DNA from: Oenanthe sinensis
Taxonomy: Eukaryota; Streptophyta; Magnoliopsida; Apiales; Apiaceae
Assembly: GCA_028671895.1 (NCBI GenBank)
Contig: CM053810.1
Coordinates: forward strand, 31,227,501 to 31,291,500
Length of the DNA: 64,000 bases
Reading direction: 5' to 3'
Shown here: in pieces, positions 46,428-57,873 of the stretch
How positions within the stretch are numbered: the stretch's first letter is position 1
Layout: every line of letters starts with the position of its first letter
Program-made: the position numbers and the translations under genes
The notes under the pieces: generated by a model
Database searches by the model: none
What the model was told of the DNA's origin: nothing
Seen by the model: only the letters and a program-made list of their open reading frames with translations

Positions 46428-47976
46428 TGTTAGTGTAGGTGCCCTAGAGGCAAAACAATTTTTCCTTTTAATAAACATTTATGTCATTTGATTATTCAAT
46501 AAACGTATTTATTATGACTTTAATTACTGCGATATATTTGTTAGCATAATAAATGTCCTTAGAATCATGATACTCGTTATATAGTTTAAGTACATGACTT
46601 GAACTTGAGATTATATAATATATCATATTCTTAAAGGTTCCCTAGTCGAGTATTATTATGATAGGACAATAATAATACATAAATAGACTAGTATGTTGTT
46701 TGACAGATAACCACATCTCATTGGTTATAAGTATGGGGATACTAAAGTCAATACATAGGTACATGTAGGGGTACATGGTACTGGACAGACCCACAGTGAG
46801 ATTCTTCATGTTTAATTAAGTCATAAGAAAGACTCACAGTGATAATGGTGTAATGATCCTCTGACTTGAGATCATTATATTTCTATACGAGGATTGATAT
46901 ACTTTGACTACATTAAAAGTTACCTTTGACCGGGTGATGATAAAAGTGGACATCGGGTATATCATGAGTCGTATGAGAAATATGAATGATAGATAAAGGA
47001 TTTAACCCTCCTATAATTAGGAGAGATATTATTGGCCTCTTGATTGAGTGAGACTGTAAAATGCATGGCCGTGCTCAAATAATGATTTGTTTTTCATAGT
47101 CTACTCATGGATCAAGTAAACCCGGATTAAATGTTGAAGAGGATGACTAAATACATGCCTCGAGTTTAATCTATAATATATGGTTAAAGGGATTATATTA
47201 CACGGAAACATTAATCACGAAAGGTTTTATCGAATCACGATTTAATTATTGTTTAATTAGCTAGCAATGATGTATTACTAGATACCGCTCATTGTTTATA
47301 ATTTTATTGGAGAATAAAATTATTGCTAATTAAATAATAGCCTATAGGGTCACACACATAGAGCACCTAGAGGAATAGTTAATTTAAATTATAGATTTAA
47401 ATTAATTGATGATTAATTCGAATTTATTATATTAATTAAGTGAGACTTAATTAATTGAAATAAATTCGAATTTGAAGAATTATATTTCTGCCAATAATAA
47501 TTAAGTGTGACTTAATTATTAATTAAATAATAGAAGCATGTTTTATTATTTAATCCTATGCCTACATGGGTTAAGTTTTTTGCTAAAAAGGCCCATTAAC
47601 CAATCATTATAAATAGATAATGATAGGTTAAATGGCTTGCACGTTTTTGGATAAACCCTAGCAGAAGAGGCAGCATAGGAAGAGGCAGAGAGAATTCGAA
47701 ACCTATCAAAGGAGGCTAGTACTTCCGTTCCATGTTCAAGATCGTGAGACGTTCTTGAAGGTGCTCGTGTGGATACCATAGAGGTGCTTTCGAGAGGAAG
47801 ACACAAATCGTGATAGCAAGGATCTCCGTTGAGTTCGTGGCATTCAAAATCTTAATAGGTATGATTCGATTATCACTATAATCCGTCAATTCTTATACAT
47901 GATCCTGCGTTTGGGTTCCGAAAATTTTCGTTATATTTACGTTTATCCGCTGCGTTTTATGCCTCGGAACCCAACA
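46428..47976 (+). repeat. 3' LTR of element G
   Basis: 1,549 bp, same length as the 5' LTR, with about 10 substitutions by eye. Confidence 0.95.
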
Positions 47977-47981
47977 GGATG
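47977..47981. repeat. Target-site duplication GGATG, right copy
   Basis: Pairs with 38,956-38,960. The flanks join to sequence that is continuous in element D at about 61,690-61,720. Confidence 0.93.
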
Positions 47982-48546
47982 TTCATAAATTTGTGTTTGG
48001 TACTAAAGCCTGGATAAGAGATTGATGGATTTTCAACCTCTTGGCAAACTTTTAATTGCACTGGGGGCTAAACGGATAGAGCCAATAAAAATAACATAAT
48101 CATTTTAACATTCCCAAGCTTATTTTTCATCTTAAAGAGAAGGAAAAATATGAGCAGGAATGGTAATAAATTTCATTAAAGCACTTTTAGTAAAAGAGTT
48201 TTGTCGGATAAAAAAATTATCATTAAGAGCATGATATGAAATTTCTTTAAGATATGTTTTCCATGATAAAAAGCGGGAAGTTGTGTTAGAGAAGAAATCA
48301 TATATCCCTTAAAAAATTCATATAAGGTGAATTTCCTATAATAAAATACGAGAATTTATACCAAAGAAGAAATTCAACTTTCTTACTAAATTCAATCTCA
48401 ATAAAATGACTCTTTTCCACTAAACCCTATTACTGTGCGTTTTGAAAACAGTTTTATGAATCATCCTTATCAGGTAAAGGACTATGATTTTTCGACTCAT
48501 AATGCAATTATGATTTACATCATCTTCGTCCATCTGATATTTCCCT

Positions 48547-48564
48547 CCCCCCCCCCCCCCCCCC
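48547..48564. repeat. Homopolymer of 18 C
   Basis: An uninterrupted C run, G on the minus strand. The aligned position in element D (about 62,270) has only CCCC, so the run expanded in X1. Confidence 0.95.
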
Positions 48565-49480
48565 AATTAAATTAGAAATACATGACAATGGAGGTGGATG
48601 TTTACTTTGCAATACAATATAAGGCCTTCAAAGCAACAACCATTGTGTTGGTACTATGAATCAATCTGAAACATACATTGAAACAGGTGTTTAAAAAAAA
48701 TCATTTTAAAAGTGATTGGTACCTCAAAGTAAAAATAATTTCTCCGAATAAAATAGCAATCACAATAGTGGATTTAATCACAAAAATTTTCGCCACTTTA
48801 AATGGAAACATTAAAGAGAGAAAAAACTTTTAAAGATAAAACTTTTAAGACCATCTTTTGAGATATGATAAAAGATTTAGAGATTTAGAGAAAGATTATC
48901 CTCAAGAAAAATTTGATTCACACCCAAGATTTTAGAAAATAAAGGAGGATTATAAATTAAAAGATTTTCAAAAGAGAAGTTTTTGAAAAAGAATTTTGAT
49001 GTTTTCTTTCTTTAAACCTGGAAGAAAGTGAATGTATTTTCAGATAAAATGTTTTGAAAAAGAAATAGAAAATAATTTCTTTTTAATATATTTGGGATTA
49101 AAATTCAGTTAAGGAAAGAAAACCAAATATAATAATACTAACAACTTTTTCAAAAACCAATTTTTACTTAGACTAAAGACCAAGTAAATCCATTAGTATC
49201 AATATTTCACAATTATTTTATAATAAAATATTAATCAATTATCACAGAGTAATAAAAGAGAATATTTATACTACAAATAATCATGCTACAAATTTATTTT
49301 AATTTAATTAAATTATGAAAATGATATATCACTGAATTGTTTTATATCATCATAAATTAAAAATATCAAAATAAATTAAATACTTATGTTATACTAAAAA
49401 ATTACCAATGACATGCATACATATAAATTGAAACATGACAATTATTCAGTATAACAATAAGCATTTATAAATATTTTTAT

Positions 49481-49522
49481 TATTAGTGATTTTTAGATAA
49501 GCAACATGTATCATCACTAATA
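49481..49522. repeat. Inverted repeat 1 in the X1 spacer
   Basis: Arms TATTAGTGAT and ATCACTAATA, 10 bp perfect, loop 22. The same arms occur in element D at 62,927-62,967. Confidence 0.8.
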
Positions 49523-49987
49523 TTAAAAATATCACAATTAATTGCAATAAAAAATTAGCAAAATATCATTACTTGATATTTATCAATAATTTCAAAATGC
49601 AAGTAATTATTCTTTTATTATTTTATCAAATCAAAATTATGAAACTAATTAACATTGAATTGTTTCAATTCATAATTTTAATAAGATAAAATAATTTGGT
49701 TAAATACTAAGTATTCATAAGATTGAATATTAGCATCTAACTTTCAACACTATATCTAATAATTTTCACTCAAGCATATTGCAATTATACTTATAATAAT
49801 TATTATTGATATATGTAAGCTCGACAAAATAATTGAAAAGATATTCACAAGTTCTTTAAATACTGACATTTAATACTTGTGATCTTAATTACAATTCCTC
49901 GCTGACAGACATATTTTAAAAATATTTTCTATGTATTTAAAATATTGAGAATTTTATATACATTACTTTGAAAATACTTCAATTACT

Positions 49988-50055
49988 GATATTAGTGATT
50001 TTTGAAATAGGTATAATTACATAGATCGGATATTCTAAATAACATTACTAATATC
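49988..50055. repeat. Inverted repeat 2 in the X1 spacer
   Basis: Arms GATATTAGT and ACTAATATC, 9 bp perfect, loop about 50. A weaker form (TTAGTGA/TCACTAA) is in element D near 63,440-63,502. Confidence 0.7.
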
Positions 50056-50346
50056 AAAAGTGCCACAATTATTTTTAATAAAATATTTAAAAGTATCAGA
50101 GTAAAATATCGTAGTAATACTTATAAAATATTTATAATACAAATATTTATGCTACTTGTTTATTTTAATACATTTAATTATGGAGCACAAATAACATTGA
50201 ATTACTTCAATTTCCATAATTTAAATATATCAAAATACACTCATAAAATTATACACTAGGCATCAATTAAATTAGATATTAGCATTTAGTTGCAAACAAG
50301 TATAAAAATTCTTTTAAGTAAGAAACCTAAATAATTTTCATACCCG

Positions 50347-50385
50347 ATATATTAGTATAAGTGACAATCACCAATACTAATATAT
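50347..50385. repeat. Inverted repeat 3 in the X1 spacer
   Basis: Arms ATATATTAGTAT and ATACTAATATAT, 12 bp perfect, loop 15. It shares the TTAGT core with repeats 1 and 2. Confidence 0.8.
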
Positions 50386-51120
50386 ATCACAACTAATTGT
50401 AAATAAAATCTTAGCTCAATATCATTAATTGATATAGGTCAATAATTTTAAATACAACTAATTATGGTGCATATTAATTAAATTATTTAAATCATGAGAC
50501 TTATATGGCATCGAATTGTCTAACATCATAACTTAAATCAATTAAAATAATATTCAAACTTATTCTAGAACATTTAATTACCATAGATGCACATAAAGTA
50601 ATTAAAGTAATAGCTATAAGCACGAGTTACTAGATTTCAAAAATAATGCACAAGTCCTTTAAATATGGAAAATTTAATTCTTGTGAACTCTTTTAAGAAT
50701 TCTTTGCAGATTTTCGTCAAAAAAAAATTCTTTGCAGATGGGATTTTCAACAAATATGCCACTAAATAATATCTCAAGATCACTAACCAATTTAAATAAA
50801 ATGAATTCATCAAGTTATTTAGAAAAGATCTACAAGTTATTCTATTAAGGACAATTCTCGAAAAAAATGATACAAGATGTCCTTGTTCTTCTTTCTTAAG
50901 TGGTGTGGAGAGTACCTAGAAGAGTTGTTGGAGTCGAAGTAGTTTCCTTATCGATAAGATTGCAGTAAAATGTCCACGAGTTGCTTTAAGTTTCGCCTTT
51001 GCTGCAGCTATGTATGTTAAATGCTTCTCCATGTTTCAAAAAAAATTCAAACATCTTCCGCAAAACTTATAGCTTCTACGAATAATTTCCATGTCTTTCT
51101 TAAAATTTGCATCATCTATA

Positions 51121-51661
51121 TCTATATAGCCAATTAGATTAAACATACTATCTTAAGGGTACCAAAACCTACTATCTTAAGGGTACCAAATTTCTAAGAA
51201 TTGGTGATCCCTTAAGATATTTGACAATTCATGTCTTAGCTATAAGATAAGGTTCTCTAGAATCCCCTTGGAAACTTACACATAGGCATATTGAGAATAT
51301 AATATGTAGTATGTGTGCATTTGAGTAAGTAATGAGCTAATCATACCTCTATAGCTTGCACTTCAATTCATATACCATATTTGTCTGAATCAAGCTTAGT
51401 GGTTTACTGGAAAGAAGTCTTGGCAGGTCTAGAATCTTTCAAATTACGGATCCTCAAAAGATCCTTGACTTACTTTAATTGTCATCATTCTTTTGAATTA
51501 CTTATAATCCGAAAAGAATTGCAACTCTTCCAGCATGCTCATCTTGTACCTACTCTGCATTAACTTAGCAAAAATCTCTTGTAAATTTTTTTATTTGTAG
51601 ACCCACATATAATACACTCATGGTATTCTTGCACTAAAATTATATTATATGTGTGCCTTGT

Positions 51662-51666
<5 letters not shown>
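51121..51666 (-). pseudogene. Element X1: RT-RNase H pol fragment
   Basis: Aligns in antisense with 13,360-13,870 of the intact pol, from the RNase H start (TATAGCCAATTAGATTAAAC) back toward the YVDD region, with frameshifts, stops and a small internal duplication (ACTATCTTAAGGGTACCAAA twice at 51,148-51,190). It ends at a TA microsatellite. The next upstream pol part is at 57,478-57,873; about 640 bp between them is missing. Confidence 0.75.

Positions 51667-51692
<26 letters not shown>
51667..51692. repeat. (TA)n microsatellite
   Basis: About 26 bp of TA repeats between the X1 pol fragment and the B' LTR. Confidence 0.9.
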
Positions 51693-51697
<5 letters not shown>

Positions 51698-51698
<1 letters not shown>

Positions 51699-52579
51699 GA
51701 AGGGTTTCGGGCACTAAAACGCAGCGAATATAACGTAAAAACAATAAAAAAATGAAACCCTATTTCAGGATCCATATATAACGTTGGATGATTATGGTGA
51801 AAGAAGTCTATACATTTACAAAGCTTTCCGTATGGTGTTTAATGGAGGTCCAAAAACAATGAATCAGAGCAGCCCTTTGTTGCAAAGATATGCTCTCCAA
51901 AGAATTCCACACGAACGCCCGATCGTTCAACGATCACCGGAGTCGGTACTAGCCGAATAGCTTGCATCTCTGTCTCTCTCTTTCTCTAGCCTCTCTTGAT
52001 GTTGAGCAACTAAGTTAGTTTTTCTGAAAAACGAAAATCTTATATCACCCTAATACTATACATCATTATATATATATATATGGGGGAGAGAGATTTTGGG
52101 CCTAACCCTAATCCATGTGGTTTCCAAAACCCATTATGATTTTGGATTATTATTATTATTAATAATAAATCCGAATTCTAATATAATTAATCAAGTCCCA
52201 CTTAATTAATTTAATGATTAAATTCGAACTAATAATAATATATCTAAACTCTTATTAAACCCGAATTCTAATATAATTAATCAAGTCTCACTTAATTAAT
52301 TCAATAATTAAATTTAAATTAATAATATATCTAAATTCATAATTTAAATAAAGCTCCGTTTTGACGTTCTTTGTGGGTGACCCTTTAGGTTATTATTATG
52401 TTGGCAATAATTTTATTATCTAATAATAAAATTTTAAAATATGAGCGGCATCTAGTAATACATCATTGTTACACAAGTAACAATAATAATTGGTGATTCA
52501 ATTAAACCTTTTGTGAATAATGTGCAATGTAATATAATCCCTTTAATATTACATTATAGATCAAATTCGAGGCATGTAT
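51698..52579 (-). repeat. Truncated Angela-type LTR (B')
   Basis: Starts TGAAGGGTTTCGGGC like the solo LTR and follows it for 882 bp, stopping at CGAGGCATGTAT where the opposite-strand LTR of C begins. I read this as C having inserted into B'. Confidence 0.8.
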
Positions 52580-53125
52580 TGTTAGTATTGGTATCCTAGA
52601 GACAATACTTTTAATGTTTTATTGAAAACAATTAAGGATTATATTTTATGTGATTATTTAATTAATATTTATTATTTCCTTATTTACTGCATCATAAATT
52701 GAAAGAATAATAAATGTCCTTAAAATATTAATACATAATATATATCTTTAAGTATGTGACTTAAAAATGAGATTATATGAATAGTATTTTATTCCTAAAA
52801 TTCCCTAGTTAAGTATTATTATTCAACATCAAGAGAGGCTAGAGAAAGAGAGAGAGGGGGGCAAACAATTCGGCTAGTACCGACTCCGGTGATCGTAGGA
52901 CGATCGGTCGTTCGTGTGGACTTCTTTGGAGAGCAGATCTTTGCAACAAAGGGCTGTTGTGATTCATCTTTTTTGGACCTCCATTAAACATCATACGGAA
53001 AGCTTTGTTAAGGTACAGCCTTCTTCACCATAATGATCCAAAGTTATACATGGATCCTGCGATAGGGTTTCATTTTTTTTTATTTTAAGTTATATCCGCT
53101 GTGTTTTCATGTCCGAAACCCTTCA
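52580..53125 (+). repeat. 5' LTR of element C, internally deleted (546 bp)
   Basis: Both termini are present (TGTTAGTATTGG and GAAACCCTTCA), but about 1.1 kb is missing compared with the 1,656-bp solo LTR. The join is at TATTATTATTCAACATCAAG, about 52,819. Confidence 0.85.
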
Positions 53126-53126
53126 A

Positions 53127-53138
53127 TGGCATCAGAGC
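53127..53138 (+). promoter_or_regulatory. PBS of element C
   Basis: TGGCATCAGAGC, identical to A2 and G, one base after the LTR. Confidence 0.92.
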
Positions 53139-54888
53139 TACGTGTATACTGGGATGATTTGGTTATGTGTTTAACAGTTTTTCGATAAATGTAAACATAT
53201 ATATGATATGTCATGACTATATGTTGATATATATGTTTTATATGATTTTGAATATATGATATTCATGTGTTGTATAATCATGGGATGATTGTGTGTATTG
53301 CTGTATGTATATGATACATGTTTGTTCTTGTTATGGGAATCGTATTCGATACGAATTCTGAAACGGCTTCGGTAGATTTTCTGAAATCTGTGTCCAGTGT
53401 CCGATTTTTGCAAACGATATGTGTTTTCTGATTGGAATCGTGTCACTGACCAACATAGTCATCTTCACGTCTGTAAGCCGTTTGGCGACGATACAGGCCC
53501 TGAAATGGCGATTTATTATTTTCTGAAATTTATTTGATTTTTCTGAAATTTTGAAATTTATTATATATGATTATATGATATGTTTATATAATCTGAGATA
53601 TATTACATGTGTTATGTGATAACATGGTGGATGATTATGGCCTAAAGACCCATAAGATAGTGGTTTTGTTTTATGGTTTTGGTTTCTAACTACGACTTGC
53701 ATGTCGTTTATTCATTGTCATTGTTAATCTCGAATGTAACTCGAGTTCTTCTTGTAATTTCATTAGAGCAGATTTATTTATTATTCAATGTAACTGTTCA
53801 ATGGAGACTTGGAAGCAAGGAAACTAAGGGGTAATCCAGATGATGGAGCAATGAAGAAGATAAAAGCATGTAATAGTGTAGTATTTGAAACCACCATAGA
53901 TTGACCTTGATAATTCCATTAGCTTAGAAATATCACATAGGATGGGGCCATAACCAAACACGTTTAATTTACGCACAATACATATATGTATATGAATGCA
54001 TGTGTAGATACATATGTGTTGGAATGATGTATGTATTAGATACGACACCCATGACATGCCTGCTTAAGAAAGATAAAATCTGTAACGATTCAAGATTTAA
54101 AATTAAACAAACGATCATGAGATTCTCGTGTTTATAAAACACCGTATTGAATATGAATATTCTTTTTCTGATATGGGGAGATTTTGTCAAAAGTAAATTA
54201 TTATTCGTAAGAAAGTTGGGTTTTAAGTGAGACCGCTTGTGACTTCTCCGACGATCTAGAAATTGAACCATTGACGAATATTGAAATGGATTATTTGATC
54301 AAGGAAAAATTGAGAATCTCTTTATGATGGGATCATGATCGTTCATATAAATATTCAAATCCCTAAATACATAATAAGTTAATTGGATGCCTTCCAATAT
54401 TTAATACTCGTCAAGATCTAGATTGAGAAGTAGTGGGTTTGCCAAAGCAAGGTGCTTTTATCAATCATGGGAAGACGTGATAAGTAAGTGACTTAGTTTG
54501 TTGAAACATTGGGTCTAACTTAACTAAATCATCACAATAGGATTGTGGGTTTAGAGGCATAGAGTTTGGTGATATTTATTGGATAAATGTGTACAAAGTG
54601 TTGTTCCACCAAACTATCCAAGAGTTATATTTGATATAATCGACTAATGTTGTCTACCTAAATAGTCCTGTTTTGGGTGTATTAGCCAACTCTATCTTAA
54701 ACATGTATGAAATATGGATCTTGGCTCACTAGAAAGATTCAATGAAATGCTTTCCAAATTAATAGTTAGGGTTATTGATTTGATAAAAATAGTGGGAGAT
54801 ATATATTATGAATGTATATGATAATCACTTGAACATAATTAAACTTCTGCAACTAACTAATATGCATTTTAAAAATTGTAGAGATTTA
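53139..54888 (+). other. Leader of element C
   Basis: About 1.75 kb with no gene, co-linear with the A1/A2 leaders (opposite strand) and partly with G. It keeps CTCGAATGTAACTCGAG near 53,733. Confidence 0.75.
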
Positions 54889-57477
54889 ATGGCAAACAAC
54901 ACAAATAACTTCTCTGTGAGAGCAACCCTTGAGAAGGACAAGCTAATAGGAACTAACTTCCTTGATTGATATAGGAATTTGAGGATTGTCCTCAGGCAGG
55001 AGCGAAAGCTTCACGTCATTGAAATTCCTTCACCTACTCCTCCTACTGAGAATGCAACTCGTGTTCAGCATAATGCTTATCAGAAGCATATTGATGATGC
55101 AAATGATGTTGCGTGTCTCATGCTTGCAACCATGAGTGTTGAGCTTCAAAAAAACATGAGCATATGAATGCTTATGAGATGATTGAACACCTTCAAAGAA
55201 TGTTTGAGGGACAAGCTCGTCAAGAAAGGTTCGACACGAGCAAAGCAATGTATGATTGTAAACAGGGAGAGCATGAACCTATTCAACTACATGTTCTAAA
55301 GATGATATGTTATATTGAGTATCTTGATATTTTAGGTTTCCCGATTGGTCCAGAAGCTCAGATTGACTTGATCTTGCAATCTTTGAACAACAACTATACT
55401 CATTTTGTTATGAACTACAATATGAATGAGATAGAAAAAATACCCACTGAATTGTTGGCCATGTTACGAATTGCTGAAACCAACATGAAAAAGCCTGAAC
55501 CTGCTGCCATGCTGATGGTAAACAACAAATGTAAGGCTAAAAGGAAAGGCAAATGGAAGGGAAAGAAGAAGATTGGATCTACTTCTGGTCCCAAGCCAAA
55601 GACCAATCCCAAACAGACTTTAACGCCTAAGGATGCAGTTGCAAAGGATGATTGTCACTACTGTCGTAAATCAGGTCATTGGAAGAGAAACTGTCATGCT
55701 TATTTGGATGATCTGAAGAAGAAGAAGAAGGCTGATCAAGCTTCTGATTTAGGTGTTTATGTTATATAGGTCAATTTGTCTACTTCTACATCATGGGTAT
55801 TGGATACTGGATGTTGTTCTCACATTTGTATAAATGTGCAAGAGCTGCAAAAGAGTAGGACTTTGGTAAAGGGAGAGGTCGACCTACGAGTTGGCAATGG
55901 AGCAAAGGTTGCTGCCTTAGCTATAGGGACTTATTATTTAACGTTGCCCACTGGGCTTATTTTAGAACTTGAGAACTGTTTTTACGTATCTGTAATTTAC
56001 AGAAACATTATTTTGGTTTCTTGTTTGGATAAGAAAGGTTTTGCATTTTCAATTCAAAACAATAGTTGTTCCTTTTCTTTGAATAATGTTACCTCTAGGA
56101 TTGCACGTTTATTTAACGGTTTATATATTCTTGATTTAGACACTCCTATCTATAATGTGAATAACAAACGTCTTAAATCTAATGACTCAAATCAAATATA
56201 CCTCTGGCACTGTCGTTTAGGCCATATAAATGAGAAGCGCATTTCCAAGTTACAAGAGTATGGATACTTGGATAAGTTTGACTTTGAATCATACGAAGCA
56301 TGCGAACCTTGTCTCATTGGAAAAATGACTAAAGCTCTTTTTACTGGACAAGGTGAAAGGGCCACTGAACGATTAGAACTTATACATAGTGATGTATGTG
56401 GTCCTATGCGTACTATGGCAAGAGGTTGCTTTTACTACTTTATCACGTTTACTGATGATTTCGGTAGATATGGATATGTGTATCTTATGAAGAACAAATT
56501 TGATTCTTTTGAAAAGTTCAAAGAATACAAAGCTGAAGTAGAAAAGAAAATTGGCGGAAGTATTAAGACTCTACGATCTGATCATGGAGGTGAATACTTA
56601 AGCCATGAATTTAAGAGTTTATTAAAAGAGTATGGTATTATATCACAACTCACTCCTCCCGGAACACCACAATGGAATGGAGTTTCTGAAAAGAGGAATC
56701 ATACTTTGTTGGACATGGTACGATAAATGATGAGTCATGCAGATCTTCCAATTAGTTTCTGGAGCTACGCCTGGGAAATGACTTCTTATACACTTAACCG
56801 AGTTCCTACTAAAACGGTTCAGAAGACTCCATATGAGATATGGACTGAGAAACGTCATAGCATGTCATTTATGAAAATTTAGGGATGTGAGGGGTTTGTG
56901 AAACGTCTAACTTCTGACAAGCTAGGACCTAAATTAGAAAAATATAATTTTGTGGGATACCCAATTGAAACAAAGGGTTATTCTTTCTATAATCCTTCAG
57001 AGAACAAAGTGTTTGTTGCTCGAACTGTAGTGTTTCTTGAAAGAGAAATGTTGTTTAAGAAAGACAGTGGGAGGATAATAGATCTCGATGAAATTCGAGA
57101 CCCACATGATAACATTGAACCAATGGAGGAACCTGAGAAGAATGTACAAGAAAACAATACTGCTCAGGAAACACAGGTTGTTCGTAGGTCTGGTAGGATT
57201 CCCCATGAGCCCGAGAGATATTATAGATTTTTCTTGACTCAAGATGGTGATGTGATGCTTGTGGATGAAGATGAGCCTCTCATGTACCAAGACGCTATGA
57301 ACACTCCAGAATCTAAGAGATGGCAGGATACCATGAAATCTGAGATGGAATCCATGTATACTAATCAAGTATCGACATTGGTTGATCTACCTGAAGGGGT
57401 AAAACTTATAGGGTGCAAGTGGGTTTTCAAAAGGAAGACTGGCATGGATGGTAATGTACATACCTATAAAGAACGAT
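54889..57477 (+). pseudogene. gag-pol: Element C: decayed gag-PR-IN-RT fragment
   Basis: Closely related to G. The ATG at 54,889 opens gag, with a stop replacing Trp after NFLD (about 54,966) and a frameshift near 55,160. 55,164-55,769 has gag and the zinc knuckle CHYCRKSGHWKRNC, ended by TAG. 55,776-56,726 has protease WVLDTGCCSH, integrase WHCRLGHIN, HSDVCGPM and a LRSDHGGEY site (Arg to His), then a TAA after DMVR. A stop also replaces Trp near 56,880. The last part (56,898-57,477) reaches the first RT motif GCKWVFKRK and breaks off in mid-RT. There is no 3' LTR; a deletion joins it to X1 pol. Confidence 0.88.
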
Positions 57478-57873
57478 TGGATCACCTATGATCAATTCAA
57501 AAGGATGATCTCTGCTCCATATCCTTTCCCTTGGAAGGTTTGATCTTGATGATTCACCTCGATATACATTGTGATGTTGTGTTCTGCCAAATAGATCCAT
57601 CATCTCCCCCTGAGTTGCTGCCAGGATGACTTGTTGATCCACCATTGGTAATAGTAGTATCTCAAGTGTTTCCATTGTTTCCACCACTATTACCTGGATC
57701 ATTATCATTACTGTCATCATCATTTCCTGCTGCAACCTCAGGTTCTTCTTCATCATCAGAATGTGAGTCTGGATAATTATCAAATTTTAATGACTCAAAA
57801 GAATCTTCAGTTTGGATAATTGAGAGTTTAGTGTCATCAAAAGTAACATTGACACTTTCTTTTTCTTGGTGCT
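57478..57873 (-). pseudogene. Element X1: IN-RT linker fragment of pol
   Basis: On the minus strand it contains PRERIWSRDHPFELIIGDP, nearly identical to the intact Sirevirus pol (PRERVWSRDHPFELIIGDP), plus a Ser/Asn/Asp-rich linker and FDDTKLSI. It corresponds to about 14,510-14,940 of that element. It is cut on the left by element C sequence and on the right by the LTR of D, and has several stops. Confidence 0.8.

Larger units (their letters stand above)
38961..47976 (+). mobile_element. Complete Angela/BARE-type Ty1/copia element G, 9,016 bp
   Basis: Two 1,549-bp LTRs (38,961-40,509 and 46,428-47,976), PBS, long leader, gag-pol, PPT and TSD GGATG. The LTR start TGTTAGTGTAGGTGCCCTAG resembles the BARE-1/Angela LTR start, and gag style agrees; lineage is my recollection, not a search. 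I count about 10 substitutions between the LTRs, about 0.65%, so this is one of the youngest insertions here. The only visible lesion in gag-pol is a single TAA between IN and RT. Confidence 0.95.
47982..51120 (-). other. Element X1: AT-rich spacer between third-ORF region and pol
   Basis: No gene. Co-linear with 61,713-64,000 of element D. It contains an 18-base C run and three inverted repeats (separate entries). The equivalent place in the intact Sirevirus holds the 49-bp palindromic array. Confidence 0.65.
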
